Shown here one piece after another: positions 26,305-35,795 of a stretch of DNA of 64,000 nucleotides; position 1 is the first letter of the stretch, and every line of letters begins with the position of its first letter. The DNA lies in NCBI GenBank assembly GCA_964481145.1, contig CAYZTA010000032.1:1-64000 (forward strand), read 5' to 3'. The stretch is from Sandaracinus sp964481145 (GTDB lineage Bacteria; Myxococcota_A; Polyangia; Polyangiales; Sandaracinaceae). A program made the position numbers and the translations under genes. A model generated the notes under the pieces. That model worked only from the letters and a program-made list of their open reading frames with translations, was not told the DNA's origin and did no database searches.

Positions 26305-27957
26305 CTAGCAACGAGTCCAGCTGAACGTCGGCCGCTCTGGCTGACCGTATTTCGTGAGCGCACCTTGGGGCCCCACCGCATTCGGTCGTTGAAAGATCCA
26401 GTTTTGCCAAGCAGAAAGACGCGCGAAGATCTTCGTCTCCATCGTTTCGGGACCCGCGAAACGCAGGCTCGCCTCCATCCCCGTGAGCGCGTCCGGCGAC
26501 AGACTGACGCGCTCCTCGATGGCGATCCGCACATCGTCATCCCAATCGATCTCGTCCGGCGCCAACGTCACGAGGCCGAGTGCCACAGCCTGTTCGGTCG
26601 AGAGCGCCCCCTCGCTCTCGAGCACTCGAGTCACGCGCGCGGGGGTATCGAGGAAACGCACTGCGAGCCGTGAGATTCCACTCGAAGTCGGCATGCTCCC
26701 CGCATTTGCAGGGGAGATCGCGATCGAGACCTCTTCATCGTCATCGGCGAGCATGTAGATGCGATCGGCTGCGAGCGCGAGCTCGAAGAGCGAACCCGCG
26801 AACGCCGAACCTTTGTCGATCAGCGCGAATATCGAGCGAGACGTCAAATCCAATCGTCGGAGCACCCGCGCCTGAAGCCGCAGGATCTCATTGGCGAGCC
26901 AATGATCTCGGAGTGCATGCAATGCGCGATCGGCCGCCACGACCTTCGCAGGATCACCCTTCGTCCGAAGCACCAGCATCCCGATCTCCACATGATCGAT
27001 CCGGAGCCGCAACATCGCGTCATCGATCTCACGGAAACAACGCAGCGACCATTGGGAAGCGCCTGCCTTCATGAGCGCATCGACGCTCTCTGGAATCTCT
27101 GCTTCGGGGCCATTGACCGTCAGCGTCGCCATGCGGCTGCCGTCATCGATCGCGAGATTCACGAAGCGATATCGATAGTTCGTGCCTGTGCCTTCGTTCT
27201 CGATGGTGGGCGCGAGCGCATCGAGCTCGATCCCCGGTCCCTCTTTGGATCGCGCTGCGGTCGCCTTCTTCGCGAGAGCCGCGGCACGCTCTTTGACGGC
27301 ATCGGCGAAGCGGCTTCGCGGTGCGATCGCATCGACCACACCCCACTCGAGAGCGCGCTTGCCGCGCACTCCTTCGCTCGTCGTACAGAACACATCGGCG
27401 AGATCGCGGCGCACCTTGCGCTTGTCGACCAAACGCGTGAGTCCGCCCGTGCCCGGAAGAACACCGAGCAGCGGCACTTCGGGAAGGCTGACGGCGCTCG
27501 AATTGTCGTCGATCAAGAGGATCTCATCACACGCGAGCGCGAGCTCGTAGCCACCGCCCGCACAGGCTCCATTGACGGCACACAAAAACTTGATGCCGCT
27601 ATGGGTCGACGCATCTTCGAGATACAGCCGCGTTTCATTCGTGAATTTACAAAAATTCACTTTCCACGCGTGAGTGGACGACCCGAGCATGTAGATGTTC
27701 GCCCCCGAGCAGAACACGCGATCGGTGCCGCTCGTGACCACCACGCATCGAACACCGGGATGCTCGAAACGCAGCCTCTGAATCGCATCGGCGAGCTCGA
27801 TATCGACGCCGAGATCGTAGGAGTTGAGCTTCAGCTCATAGCCTTCCTTGAGCCCTCCGTGCGGATCGATTTGCATCGCGAGGGTCGCGATTTCTCCGTC
27901 GATCGTGAGCTTCCAGTGTTTGTAGCGGGTCGGGTGCGTGTCGAACGAGATGGCCAT
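26305..27957 (-). CDS. boxC: Benzoyl-CoA-dihydrodiol lyase
   Basis: A 550-residue crotonase-superfamily enzyme that hydrolytically opens the 2,3-epoxybenzoyl-CoA ring, yielding 3,4-dehydroadipyl-CoA semialdehyde and formate. Oxyanion-hole regions are FCSGANIYMLG and AVNGACAGGGYELALACD, followed by LGVLPGTGGLTRL. The long C-terminal half is a second, degenerate crotonase repeat, as in BoxC. ATG 27957 matches the usual N-terminus. It lies 126 bases upstream of boxB, probably in one operon. Confidence 0.95.
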   Translation of the reverse strand: MAISFDTHPTRYKHWKLTIDGEIATLAMQIDPHGGLKEGYELKLNSYDLGVDIELADAIQRLRFEHPGVRCVVVTSGTDRVFCSGANIYMLGSSTHAWKVNFCKFTNETRLYLEDASTHSGIKFLCAVNGACAGGGYELALACDEILLIDDNSSAVSLPEVPLLGVLPGTGGLTRLVDKRKVRRDLADVFCTTSEGVRGKRALEWGVVDAIAPRSRFADAVKERAAALAKKATAARSKEGPGIELDALAPTIENEGTGTNYRYRFVNLAIDDGSRMATLTVNGPEAEIPESVDALMKAGASQWSLRCFREIDDAMLRLRIDHVEIGMLVLRTKGDPAKVVAADRALHALRDHWLANEILRLQARVLRRLDLTSRSIFALIDKGSAFAGSLFELALAADRIYMLADDDEEVSIAISPANAGSMPTSSGISRLAVRFLDTPARVTRVLESEGALSTEQAVALGLVTLAPDEIDWDDDVRIAIEERVSLSPDALTGMEASLRFAGPETMETKIFARLSAWQNWIFQRPNAVGPQGALTKYGQPERPTFSWTRC

Positions 27958-28106
27958 CACTGCGCCACGATACGTGAGGTGGAAGTCGTGCGTCGGAAGC
28001 ATCGTGCGGATTCGCACTGCTCCCGGTCGTCTGCTCGGCTGGCATATTGGGGCGATAGGCCCCAGGATGAGGGAGCCATTCTCACGTTTTTTGGAGACCC
28101 TGCGAG

Positions 28107-29495
28107 TTGAAGCAGCATTTTTCGATTCTCGGCATTCCGGTGCGGGTGCACCCTTTCTTTTGGCTTTCCGCTGTCTTGCTCGGTTCGTTTCGTTATGCAG
28201 GCGCGCCGATCGGTTTTTTGTGGTGGATCCCGATCGTGTTCCTCGCGATTCTCCTGCACGAGCTCGGACACGCGTTCGCGGCGCGACACTTCGGGAATCA
28301 TCCCGAGGTGCATCTCGTCGCGATGGGCGGACTGACTGTCTTTCCGGCCGGTCGATTGACCCACGGCCAGAACATCATGGTCAGCTTCGCGGGGCCTCTG
28401 GTCGGTTTGATCATCGGCGGAGCGGCGTGGGCGTTCAGTATCTTTGGGCCGAGTGTGCCGCTGTTTGTCTCCGTGATTCTCCGAGACGTCATCTTCACCA
28501 ATTTTGGATGGGCCATTTTCAATCTCATCCCGATCGTCCCGCTCGACGGAGGACAGATCATGCGCGCGGCCCTCGAGCGTTTCTTCGGCATGCGAGGTCA
28601 ACGCTGGGCGCGCCTGATTTCGATCGTGGTCGCGTGCGCCATTGTCGCGCTCGGGCTGGCATTCCAGCAGTTTTTCATCGTCCTCTTCATCGGTATGCTC
28701 GCGATTGAAAACTATCGCGCATGGCAGATGGAGTCGCATTGGCTCGAAGGCAAAGTCACTCCGCGGCCGAGGGCTCCCGCTGCGGAACCAGAGCCCATCG
28801 ATGTCTTGCTTCGCGACGCATGGACCGCGCTCGAAGATGGCGATGCCAAACGCGTTCGTCGCATTGCAGAGCCCCTCATGGCCCGCGCTCTCACCGATGA
28901 CGAACGTTACGAAGTGGGACATTTGCTTGCGTGGGGGAGGGTGCTCACCGGCTCGCCTGAGCTCGCGGCGCATGCTCTGCAAATGTTGCCTCGCGGCCGT
29001 CTGCCCGATGCGCTCCTCGAAGGGACGGTGCTGCTCGAACTCGGGCGACGGCGCGAAGCCGTGCGCCCGTTGGCGGAGGCCATCATCGATCGCCCTGATG
29101 ATTTCGTGGCATCGCGGCTCGCGCGGGCCACTTCTGGGAGCGCTCGTTACGACGAAGTGATCGCGCTCCTCTCGGAGGAGGGGAAGAGCCATCGAATCGG
29201 AGCACGCTCGCTTCAAATCGTGGCGAACGAAGCGTTCCAGGCGGGGCACTACGACGCTGCTGCACGCATGTTCCAGCTTCTCTTCGAACGCTTCGGAGAG
29301 GCCAACGATGCGTTCAACACAGCGTGTGCATTCGGTCAGCTCGGACGCTCTTTCGAAGGCATCGAGTGGCTCGAAAGGGCGCTCGATGTCGGGCTCACGG
29401 ACCCGAGCGTGCTCGATACCGATCGAGATCTCGAGCCGCTTCGAGCGCTCCCCGCATATCAAGGGTTGCGAGAAAGAGCCGGTCTTTCTGGCTAA
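28107..29495 (+). CDS. M50 (site-2-protease-like) membrane metalloprotease with helical-repeat tail
   Basis: A 462-residue protein. Residues 1-200 hold four to five membrane helices with the zinc motif HELGH (ILLHELGHAFAARHFG) and the second site NLIPIVPLDGG with its Asp ligand. The C-terminal half (about 225-462) is soluble and helical with TPR-like spacing (ARMFQLLFERFGEANDAFNTACAFGQLGRSFEGIEWLERAL). Such proteases cut membrane-bound regulators. The best start is TTG 28107 after TTTTGGAG, with no ATG nearby. It is divergent from boxC. Confidence 0.87.
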   Translation: MKQHFSILGIPVRVHPFFWLSAVLLGSFRYAGAPIGFLWWIPIVFLAILLHELGHAFAARHFGNHPEVHLVAMGGLTVFPAGRLTHGQNIMVSFAGPLVGLIIGGAAWAFSIFGPSVPLFVSVILRDVIFTNFGWAIFNLIPIVPLDGGQIMRAALERFFGMRGQRWARLISIVVACAIVALGLAFQQFFIVLFIGMLAIENYRAWQMESHWLEGKVTPRPRAPAAEPEPIDVLLRDAWTALEDGDAKRVRRIAEPLMARALTDDERYEVGHLLAWGRVLTGSPELAAHALQMLPRGRLPDALLEGTVLLELGRRREAVRPLAEAIIDRPDDFVASRLARATSGSARYDEVIALLSEEGKSHRIGARSLQIVANEAFQAGHYDAAARMFQLLFERFGEANDAFNTACAFGQLGRSFEGIEWLERALDVGLTDPSVLDTDRDLEPLRALPAYQGLRERAGLSG

Positions 29496-29505
29496 ATAGC
29501 AATGC

Positions 29506-29534
29506 TTGCGTTCATGCGCATCTTTGCATACAAA
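29506..29534 (+). promoter_or_regulatory. Likely promoter of the ArsR-methyltransferase/ahcY unit
   Basis: TTGCGT (29506-29511) and TACAAA (29529-29534) are separated by 17 bases, a good sigma-70-type fit. Transcription would start near 29541, exactly at the GTG used as the next start codon, so the message may be leaderless. An imperfect inverted motif, TGCG-N6-CGCA, overlaps the spacer and could be an ArsR-type operator. Confidence 0.45.
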
Positions 29535-29540
29535 TAGGGA

Positions 29541-30548
29541 GTGGATGCGGCGAGCTCGATATCGACGGCGCGTTGGGAGCTCTATCGGGTTCTCGGGGAG
29601 CCTTTTCGCCTGCGTCTTTTGGGGCTGGCTGCCGAGGACGAGCTCTCCGTGGGGGAGCTCGCCGAGCTTCTGCACGAGTCCCAGCCCAATGTCAGCAAGC
29701 ACGTGACCGCGCTTCGGCGGGCGGGGCTCCTCAGTGATCGGAAGCAAGGCACCCGTGTCTTCGTACGCCTGGCTGAGGGAGCGGCTGCGGATGCGGTCGT
29801 GGCCGATGCGCTTCACGCGGGGCGACTGCTCTGCGAAGAAGATGGCAGCCTCGGGCGGGTCGCACAGGTGTTGCGAATGCGCGATCATGCGGCGCGCGAG
29901 TTGTTTGCTGGGCTCTCAGGCGAGGATGAGCTCGAAAAGGGCGAGCTCCCCTCGGAGTTGCCGGCTTATCTCGTGGCGCTCGCTCCGCTCTTTTCCAATC
30001 GTGCCCTTGCGGTCGATGCAGGCACGGGCGATGGGAGATTGCTCGATGTGCTTGCGCCCATCTTCGAGCGCGTCGTCGGAGTCGATCGAAGCAGCGCGCG
30101 TCTCGCGCGCGCGGCGGAGCGCATCGCGCAGCGTGGTTTCTCGCACGTCGAGCTCTTCGAAGGGGAGGTCGACGAGGAAGCGATTCGGTGTCGCGTCTCT
30201 GAGCTCGGCGGAGCCGATCTCGTGTTCGCGTCGCGCATCCTCCACCATGCGCCGCAGCCCAAGAAGCTCCTCGCCAATCTCGCGATTCTGGCGCGGCCAG
30301 GGGGCGCAATCGTCGTGCTCGATTATCAATCGCACGAAGACGAGCGTCTCCGCGAGCAGCAGGCTGATCTGTGGCTTGGTTTTGCGGAGCATGAGCTCTT
30401 GAAGATGGCGAACGACGCTGGGCTCGTTTGCGCGAACGTGTGCGTGGTGCCGCCAGGGTTACGAGGCAAAGGGCCCGATGCGCACGTCGGCTGGCAGGTC
30501 TTGGTCGCGCGCCGCCCCGAGGATGATCGATCGCGCGTTCACGCGTGA
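29541..30548 (+). CDS. ArsR-family regulator fused to SAM-dependent methyltransferase
   Basis: A 335-residue fusion. Residues 1-90 form an ArsR winged helix (LGEPFRLRLLGLAAEDELSVGELAELL, then QPNVSKHVTALRRAGLL) without the CxC metal site. Residues about 150-330 are a class I methyltransferase with motif I AVDAGTGDGRLLDVL and LVFASRILHHAPQPKKLL. Such fusions lie next to ahcY or met genes, where they are thought to sense SAM or SAH. The stop is 22 bases before ahcY. It probably regulates its own operon. Confidence 0.88.
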   Translation: MDAASSISTARWELYRVLGEPFRLRLLGLAAEDELSVGELAELLHESQPNVSKHVTALRRAGLLSDRKQGTRVFVRLAEGAAADAVVADALHAGRLLCEEDGSLGRVAQVLRMRDHAARELFAGLSGEDELEKGELPSELPAYLVALAPLFSNRALAVDAGTGDGRLLDVLAPIFERVVGVDRSSARLARAAERIAQRGFSHVELFEGEVDEEAIRCRVSELGGADLVFASRILHHAPQPKKLLANLAILARPGGAIVVLDYQSHEDERLREQQADLWLGFAEHELLKMANDAGLVCANVCVVPPGLRGKGPDAHVGWQVLVARRPEDDRSRVHA

Positions 30549-30570
30549 TGTGGATTGGAGAACGAAAGAA

Positions 30571-31923
30571 ATGCAGATGCAGGTACAGGGAACGACGAAG
30601 AACACGAAGCCGAATCAGACCGCGAAGTACAAGGTCGCCGATATTTCGCTCGCCGAGTTTGGTCGTAAGGAGATCGCGATCGCAGAGACTGAGATGCCCG
30701 GTCTCATGGCGATTCGTGCCGAGTACGGCCCGCAGAAGCCGCTCAAGGGCGCGCGTATCGCGGGGTGCTTGCACATGACCATTCAGACGGCGGTCTTGAT
30801 CGAGACGCTCGTCGAGCTCGGCGCCGAGGTGACCTGGACGAGCTGCAATATCTTCTCGACGCAGGATCATGCCGCGGCGGCGATCGCGGCGACGGGCGTG
30901 CCTGTCTTCGCGTGGAAGGGCGAGACGGAAGAAGAGTATTGGTGGTGCATCGATCAGCAGCTCGCCTGCTTCGAGACCGGCAATGGCCCGAACATGTTGC
31001 TCGACGACGGCGGCGACATGACGATCGTCGTTCACGAGAAGCGCCGCGACTTGCTCCCGCAGATCATCGGCCTCTCGGAGGAGACGACGACGGGCGTGCA
31101 TCGCCTCTACGAGATGGCGAAGAAGGGCGCGCTCGCCGTCCCGGCCATCAACGTCAATGACTCGGTGACGAAGTCGAAGTTCGATAACCTCTACGGCTGT
31201 CGTCATTCGCTCGTCGACGCGATCATGCGCGCCACCGACGTGATGCTCTCGGGCAAGGTGGCGGTCGTGTGCGGCTTCGGCGACGTGGGCAAGGGCTCGG
31301 CGCAGTCGCTTCGTTCGCAGGGCGCGCGTGTCATGATCACGGAGATCGATCCCATCTGCGCTTTGCAGGCGTCGATGGAGGGATATCAGGTCGTCACGAT
31401 GGACGACGTCGCGGACAAGGGCGACATCTTCGTGACCGCGACCGGGTGCGCGGACGTCATCACGTTCGAGCACATGAAGCGCATGAAGAACAACGCCATC
31501 GTGTGCAACATTGGGCACTTCGACAGCGAGATTCAGGTCGCGGCGCTCACGGAGGCGAAGAACGGCGTGCGCGAAGAGAACATCAAGCCGCAGGTCGATC
31601 ACTTCATCTTCCCCGATGGCAAGAAGATCATCGTGCTCGCGCGTGGCCGTTTGGTGAACCTCGGCTGCGCCACGGGACACCCGAGCTTCGTGATGAGCGC
31701 CAGCTTTACGAATCAGGTGCTCGCTCAAATCGCGCTCTTCACCACGCCGAACAAGTTCGAGAAGGGCAAGGTCTACGTGCTCCCGAAGGAGCTCGATGAG
31801 AAGGTCGCGCGCCTTCATCTGGACAAGCTCGGCGTGAAGCTCACGAAGCTCACGAAGACGCAAGCCGACTACCTCGGCATCCCGGTCGACGGCCCGTTCA
31901 AGGCTGAGCAGTACCGCTATTGA
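30571..31923 (+). CDS. ahcY: Adenosylhomocysteinase
   Basis: A 450-residue NAD-dependent enzyme cleaving S-adenosylhomocysteine to adenosine and homocysteine, which removes the product inhibitor of methyltransferases. Signatures are CLHMTIQTAVLIETL, SCNIFSTQDHAAAAI, NVNDSVTKSKFDN, the NAD loop VVCGFGDVGKG and the C-terminal KAEQYRY. ATG 30571 is chosen over upstream in-frame codons because it fits the family N-terminus and follows the previous stop. Confidence 0.97.
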   Translation: MQMQVQGTTKNTKPNQTAKYKVADISLAEFGRKEIAIAETEMPGLMAIRAEYGPQKPLKGARIAGCLHMTIQTAVLIETLVELGAEVTWTSCNIFSTQDHAAAAIAATGVPVFAWKGETEEEYWWCIDQQLACFETGNGPNMLLDDGGDMTIVVHEKRRDLLPQIIGLSEETTTGVHRLYEMAKKGALAVPAINVNDSVTKSKFDNLYGCRHSLVDAIMRATDVMLSGKVAVVCGFGDVGKGSAQSLRSQGARVMITEIDPICALQASMEGYQVVTMDDVADKGDIFVTATGCADVITFEHMKRMKNNAIVCNIGHFDSEIQVAALTEAKNGVREENIKPQVDHFIFPDGKKIIVLARGRLVNLGCATGHPSFVMSASFTNQVLAQIALFTTPNKFEKGKVYVLPKELDEKVARLHLDKLGVKLTKLTKTQADYLGIPVDGPFKAEQYRY

Positions 31924-31928
31924 TGTGA

Positions 31929-31966
31929 GAAGAACCCGGGCTCGCGAATGCGAGTCTGGGTTCTTC
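31929..31966. terminator. Terminator after ahcY
   Basis: A 16-bp stem with two G-U pairs (gaagaacccgggctcg with its partner) and a 6-base loop lies 6 bases after the ahcY stop. Its 3' edge touches the stop codon of the convergent aminotransferase gene, so it may serve both. Confidence 0.72.
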
Positions 31967-33230
31967 AGCTCGCCGCTGAGACCATGTTCTTCAAACGGAC
32001 GAGCGCGAGCTCGAGTGAAGCGGTTGGCGGACCAAACGAGAAGCGCGCGTGGTGTTGAAAGCGGCTCAGCCTCGTGCCGCGGCGTTTTCCAGGATCGACA
32101 TCGAAGAAGACTCCCGGCACGGTGATGACTTTTTGATCGAGCGCCGCGTGGAAGAACTGCTCACCAGTGCGGAGCGACGGCGGCAAGTCTCGCAAATCCC
32201 CCCAACAATAGAAGGTTCCCTCTGGCTCGAGATCGAAGCGCACGCCGAGCTGCTTTAACCCTTGCACCATGAGCTGCCTCTTCGGTGCGAAGGCCGAATG
32301 AATGGCGCGCGTCTCGGCGAGCGTGTGCTCTTCATCCAAGAGCTCGATGGCGGCGCGTTGCATCGGCCGTGAAGGGCCCCCATCGAGGAACGAGCCTGCG
32401 CTCGAGATCGCTTGAATGACGTGCTTGGGGCCGATCGTCCAACAGATGCGCCAACCTGGGTAACGCCAGTTCTTCGTCAGGCCATCGAAGAGCACGATGG
32501 GATCCGCGTTCACGTCTTCGACGTACTGTGCTGCGCTCGAGATGCGCGCGCCGTCCTTCCACACGTAGTGCGAATAAAACTCGTCCATCAAGAGCGCACA
32601 TTCGAGCTCCCGTGCGAGCGCGACCCAAGCATGTAGCGCATGATCCGAGATCACTTTGCCCGTCGGGTTGCACGGGTTGCTGAGCAAGAGCGCGCCGAGC
32701 CCGCGGCCCATGATTTCGCGCCGCAACTGCTGCACGTCGAAATCGTAGCCAGACTCGGGATCGAGCAGGATCGGGATGGGAGTGAAGCGTCGAAAGACAT
32801 CGAGGAGCTCTTCGTACGCGGTGTAATCAGGGAGGAAATGCCCGACGTGAATGGCGCCGACAGCTGCGCAGGCGCGCATCATCGAGACGCGCCCGCCGCC
32901 GCCGATCGCGACGTTCTCTGCTGTGTATTGCGATGGCAATCCGCGACGGAAGAGGCGGTTGTAGAGCGCGGCGACGGCTTCACGAAGATCGGTGAGACCT
33001 GCGACCGGAGAATACTCTTGATCGCTCGGATCGATATCCATCCGAGCGACGCGCGATGGTGCACCGGGCAAAGGCCCCGTTTCCGGCTGCCCTTGTCCAA
33101 GGTTGCACCATTCGGGATCGTCCTGCCGATAGCCCCGCTGCACCGCCTGCGTGGTGGCGTAAATGACGCCGGTCCGAGGAACGGAACGAAACGCGCTCAG
33201 CGTTGGCGGCACGTCGGAACGACTCGACAT
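31965..33230 (-). CDS. Class I/II PLP-dependent aminotransferase
   Basis: A 421-residue fold-type I aminotransferase. Motifs include the substrate-binding NLGQGQPETG, the Gly-rich phosphate site AIGGGGRVSMMRA, NPCNPTGKVI, the Asp and Tyr of LLMDEFYSHYV, the PLP Lys in GLTKNWRYPGWRICW, and the C-terminal Arg in ARFSFG. The substrate is uncertain. ATG 33230 is preferred; GTG 33266 would add 12 Ala/Ser-rich residues. Its position after ahcY by convergence says nothing about pathway. Confidence 0.88.
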   Translation of the reverse strand: MSSRSDVPPTLSAFRSVPRTGVIYATTQAVQRGYRQDDPEWCNLGQGQPETGPLPGAPSRVARMDIDPSDQEYSPVAGLTDLREAVAALYNRLFRRGLPSQYTAENVAIGGGGRVSMMRACAAVGAIHVGHFLPDYTAYEELLDVFRRFTPIPILLDPESGYDFDVQQLRREIMGRGLGALLLSNPCNPTGKVISDHALHAWVALARELECALLMDEFYSHYVWKDGARISSAAQYVEDVNADPIVLFDGLTKNWRYPGWRICWTIGPKHVIQAISSAGSFLDGGPSRPMQRAAIELLDEEHTLAETRAIHSAFAPKRQLMVQGLKQLGVRFDLEPEGTFYCWGDLRDLPPSLRTGEQFFHAALDQKVITVPGVFFDVDPGKRRGTRLSRFQHHARFSFGPPTASLELALVRLKNMVSAAS

Positions 33231-33507
33231 GGCGGCGGATATAGCAGAGGCGGTAGGTGCGCTCACCCGTATTGCGTTCGAGAACTTCGACTCCGAGCGT
33301 TCCGCACGCCCCGCAGCAATTGGATCTGCTACCCAAGCGTCCCAACTCCGAACACGGGCAAGCAGGACACCTTTCCGGGTTCGAGGTTGCAGGTCTGTGT
33401 GAGCAGGATGAGGTCCATCATCTGCCCTCGGTCTCGGCCTATCTAAAGGATCGAGGTCCCATTTCGGTACAGGTGAATGCTGTGCACGTCACATGCGGTA
33501 GGAGCCT

Positions 33508-35262
33508 ATGTCCAATCGCTTCTTTTTACCTTTGGTTTACTCAATCACAATGATTTTGCCGTTCTCCGTTGCAGCGCCTGGATGCGCGCCGATGGGAGCC
33601 GCTGGATCGCGGGCCACGATCACTCGAACGGCGCAGTTTCAGCTGCCACGGCTTCAAAATCCGTTTCCACGCCCCGAAGAGATCGAGCGAATCCGTCAGT
33701 CAGCGCCACCTCTCACGGCTGCCGCCACGAGGCGCGGGCCGATCGCGGACGTGGATGCTTGGGATGTCGAATCCACTCCGCGCCCTGGTGATCCGAGCTA
33801 CGAACCGAGCGGAGCCGTCGAGCAGCTCCTGAGCGAGCTCGCCATCGAGCAAGGAGCATCGATCCGGCGCTCCGATTCACTTCGTTGTTTCGCCTCCGAA
33901 GTTGGACGCTTCGCGTTGCGTCATGCGGCCGCGCCCTCGCGTGATCTCGAGCAACATCTCTTGAGAGCATGTGGCTCTTCGATCGCCGAAGCAGGGCACT
34001 ATCGACTCGGGGCATCGGGGCGCTCGGTGCGCGAACAGGACCTCGTGAGAGAAGCGCGAGCGCGCATCCGCGAATCCCTCGCACCCGCGCTACGACAAGC
34101 GAGCATCATCGGGGCCGCGCTCGAGCACGATTCGAACGGATGGGTCTTGGTCGTCGCGTTTGGTTCACCGCGCGCATCTCTGAATTGGACGACGCCCGAT
34201 GCTCAACATCGCGTCCAGCTGCAAGGGGTCGCGCCCTCGGCTCTTTCACAGGTCGCTGCGATGATCACGCGCGGCGACACCGGATTTGCCTATTGCGACA
34301 AGGACATCAGCACGAGCTCGAATGGGTTCGCGTTTTCGTGCTCGCTCGACCCAAACGATGCGAGTGCGCTCGTGCAGGTCGTCGCAACTCCCGAAGGCGG
34401 TGTGAGCCATACGGAGCTCGGCATGGCGTTGGTGCAACGCGACCCAACACGAGCGGCATCTTACACACGACCTTCGGGCGGAGGTGAGGTGGGGGTGGAG
34501 TCGTTCATCGCGTTGATCAACGAGCGACGCATGTCGGCGGGGATGGGACCTCTGACGCTGGCCGCCGCGCAATCGGCGGAGCTCGAGAGGAACGTGGACG
34601 CGCTCATTGCGCTCACGCTCGAGTCGCCAAGGGCGAACGTCACCGATGAGCTCGCCATCGGGCTCGCGTCAGGATGGGAAGTGCAAGGCGGGACCATTCG
34701 CGACGCGGGGATCGTCTGGGCTTATGACCGTGGCTCTTCGTCGATCGCGCGGCTCTTGTCTCGCATGAGCGTGACACCGAGCGGCCGAGTGACACTCTTC
34801 TCGCCCGAAGCACAACAAATCGCGATTGGCCTGACGACAGATGGCGGCGCGGGGGCGGTCATCACGACCTACCGACTCTTCGACGATGACGACGCGCGCG
34901 CCGATGCACACATGATTCGAGCGCGCATCGAACGCGATCGCGCGGCGCTCGGGCTCGCGCCGCCGGCTTGGATTGGCGAACTCACCGCATTCGAAGCGCG
35001 AGGTCCTGCGATTGCATCAGGGGCGATCACCCCTGAGCTCGCGTTGCCTGCGGCGCTCGACGAAGAAGGCGCCCGACGTGGAGTGCAGCTCGAGTTCGTC
35101 GCGCTATCCACGCTCTCGATACAAGAAGCTCCCCTTCCCGAGGGGCTCGTTCGAGCGCCGCAGCTTCGTTTGGGTGTTGCCGTCGTGCACCTGCCCTTTG
35201 CCGAAGGGCGCTGGGGCTATTCCATCGTGTGTTTGGTCCGCGAGCATCCGGCCGGCAATTGA
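33508..35262 (+). CDS. Large secreted protein with degenerate CAP/SCP-like segment
   Basis: A 584-residue protein with an N-terminal signal (FFLPLVYSITMILPFSVAA) and a possible lipobox APGC, though this lacks the usual Leu. Two halves are visible. The first (about 100-320) is helical then beta. The second begins VESFIALINERRMSAGMGPLTLAAAQSAEL, which resembles the first helix of CAP/SCP domains; the family His and Glu residues are not obvious. Function is unknown. Twenty-four bases after its stop the first short repeat of the accessory region starts. Confidence 0.7.
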   Translation: MSNRFFLPLVYSITMILPFSVAAPGCAPMGAAGSRATITRTAQFQLPRLQNPFPRPEEIERIRQSAPPLTAAATRRGPIADVDAWDVESTPRPGDPSYEPSGAVEQLLSELAIEQGASIRRSDSLRCFASEVGRFALRHAAAPSRDLEQHLLRACGSSIAEAGHYRLGASGRSVREQDLVREARARIRESLAPALRQASIIGAALEHDSNGWVLVVAFGSPRASLNWTTPDAQHRVQLQGVAPSALSQVAAMITRGDTGFAYCDKDISTSSNGFAFSCSLDPNDASALVQVVATPEGGVSHTELGMALVQRDPTRAASYTRPSGGGEVGVESFIALINERRMSAGMGPLTLAAAQSAELERNVDALIALTLESPRANVTDELAIGLASGWEVQGGTIRDAGIVWAYDRGSSSIARLLSRMSVTPSGRVTLFSPEAQQIAIGLTTDGGAGAVITTYRLFDDDDARADAHMIRARIERDRAALGLAPPAWIGELTAFEARGPAIASGAITPELALPAALDEEGARRGVQLEFVALSTLSIQEAPLPEGLVRAPQLRLGVAVVHLPFAEGRWGYSIVCLVREHPAGN

Positions 35263-35285
35263 ACGAACGATGAGGTCACCAGCGT

Positions 35286-35330
35286 ATAAGACATCCGAAA
35301 TGGGAAAAGCGTAGTCGTGGCTGGAGCGTG
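35286..35330 (+). repeat. Short dispersed repeat, copy A
   Basis: The pattern TAAGACATCCGAAATGGG, then GTCGTGGCTGGAGCG, matches with changes the copy at 41711. The downstream motif GAAGAG(A/G)CGATTCGG occurs after both (35350 and 41816). It lies just after the stop of the large secreted protein gene. Confidence 0.55.
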
Positions 35331-35370
35331 GTTTGGCCCTATCGAGTCCGAAGAGACGATTCGGTGGGTG

Positions 35371-35412
35371 CTAAGGACTTCCGAATGGGTGAACGGTCAT
35401 CACGTGGTCTGA
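35371..35412 (+). repeat. Short dispersed repeat, copy B
   Basis: The stretch CTAAGGACTTCCGAATGGG, then TGAACGGTCATCACG, matches copy C (41711) over about 35 bases with few changes and a one-base gap. Spacing to copy A is about 40 bases. No coding function is seen. Confidence 0.6.
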
Positions 35413-35449
35413 GTATTGGTCACGACGCGAAGCGATGCGGAGCCGAATC

Positions 35450-35795
35450 CGAAGGAAACCTCGGCGTGAGCGTCGAGCAATCGTCTTCGGTCGTCGATCC
35501 GACGCTGAAGTTGTCGTCTCCGCGTGTTGGCAGCTGGCAAATTCGAGCCTCCGATTGTCACGAGCACGATCCCGCCGATCGCGTCTTCACAGTTCCCACA
35601 ACGGAATTCGTCCCATGCGCGCACCCACCTCATCAGCAAAACGCGCCCGTTCGGGGCATGCAGATGGAGCTTCGTAATCGAGGCGAACCCGCGAGTCCTG
35701 CGCGTGCGCTCGCTTCATTCCTGAAATGCTCGACACGAGCAAGAACGAAAGCACAGCACATCCAAACCCAAGCGACCGTACAGCACCTCCGACTT
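35450..35795 (-). pseudogene. Remnant of a signal-peptide-bearing envelope protein gene
   Basis: Pieces in different frames read, in order, a signal-like stretch (GCAVLSFLLVSSISG ... RAHAQ), VRLDYEAPSACPERARFADEV, and further on LPTRGDDNFSVGSTTEDDCSTL. The first parts resemble the N-terminus of the intact barrel protein at 47687-48655 (signal, then VELRYRAQGGCPNEHILRAQV). Stops and at least two frame changes interrupt it, and the C-terminal barrel is missing. The family assignment is an inference from this likeness. Confidence 0.45.

Noticed and set aside
29731..31863. Long minus-strand open frame opposite the ArsR fusion and ahcY
   Set aside because: It is an antisense shadow of two clearly real genes on the + strand.
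33270..33500. Possible 5S rRNA or small zinc-ribbon gene upstream of the aminotransferase
   Set aside because: A piece resembling the 5S loop (aactccgaacacggg) and Cys-containing short frames occur, but no 5S helices can be closed and the frames are interrupted; I see no supported feature in this spacer.
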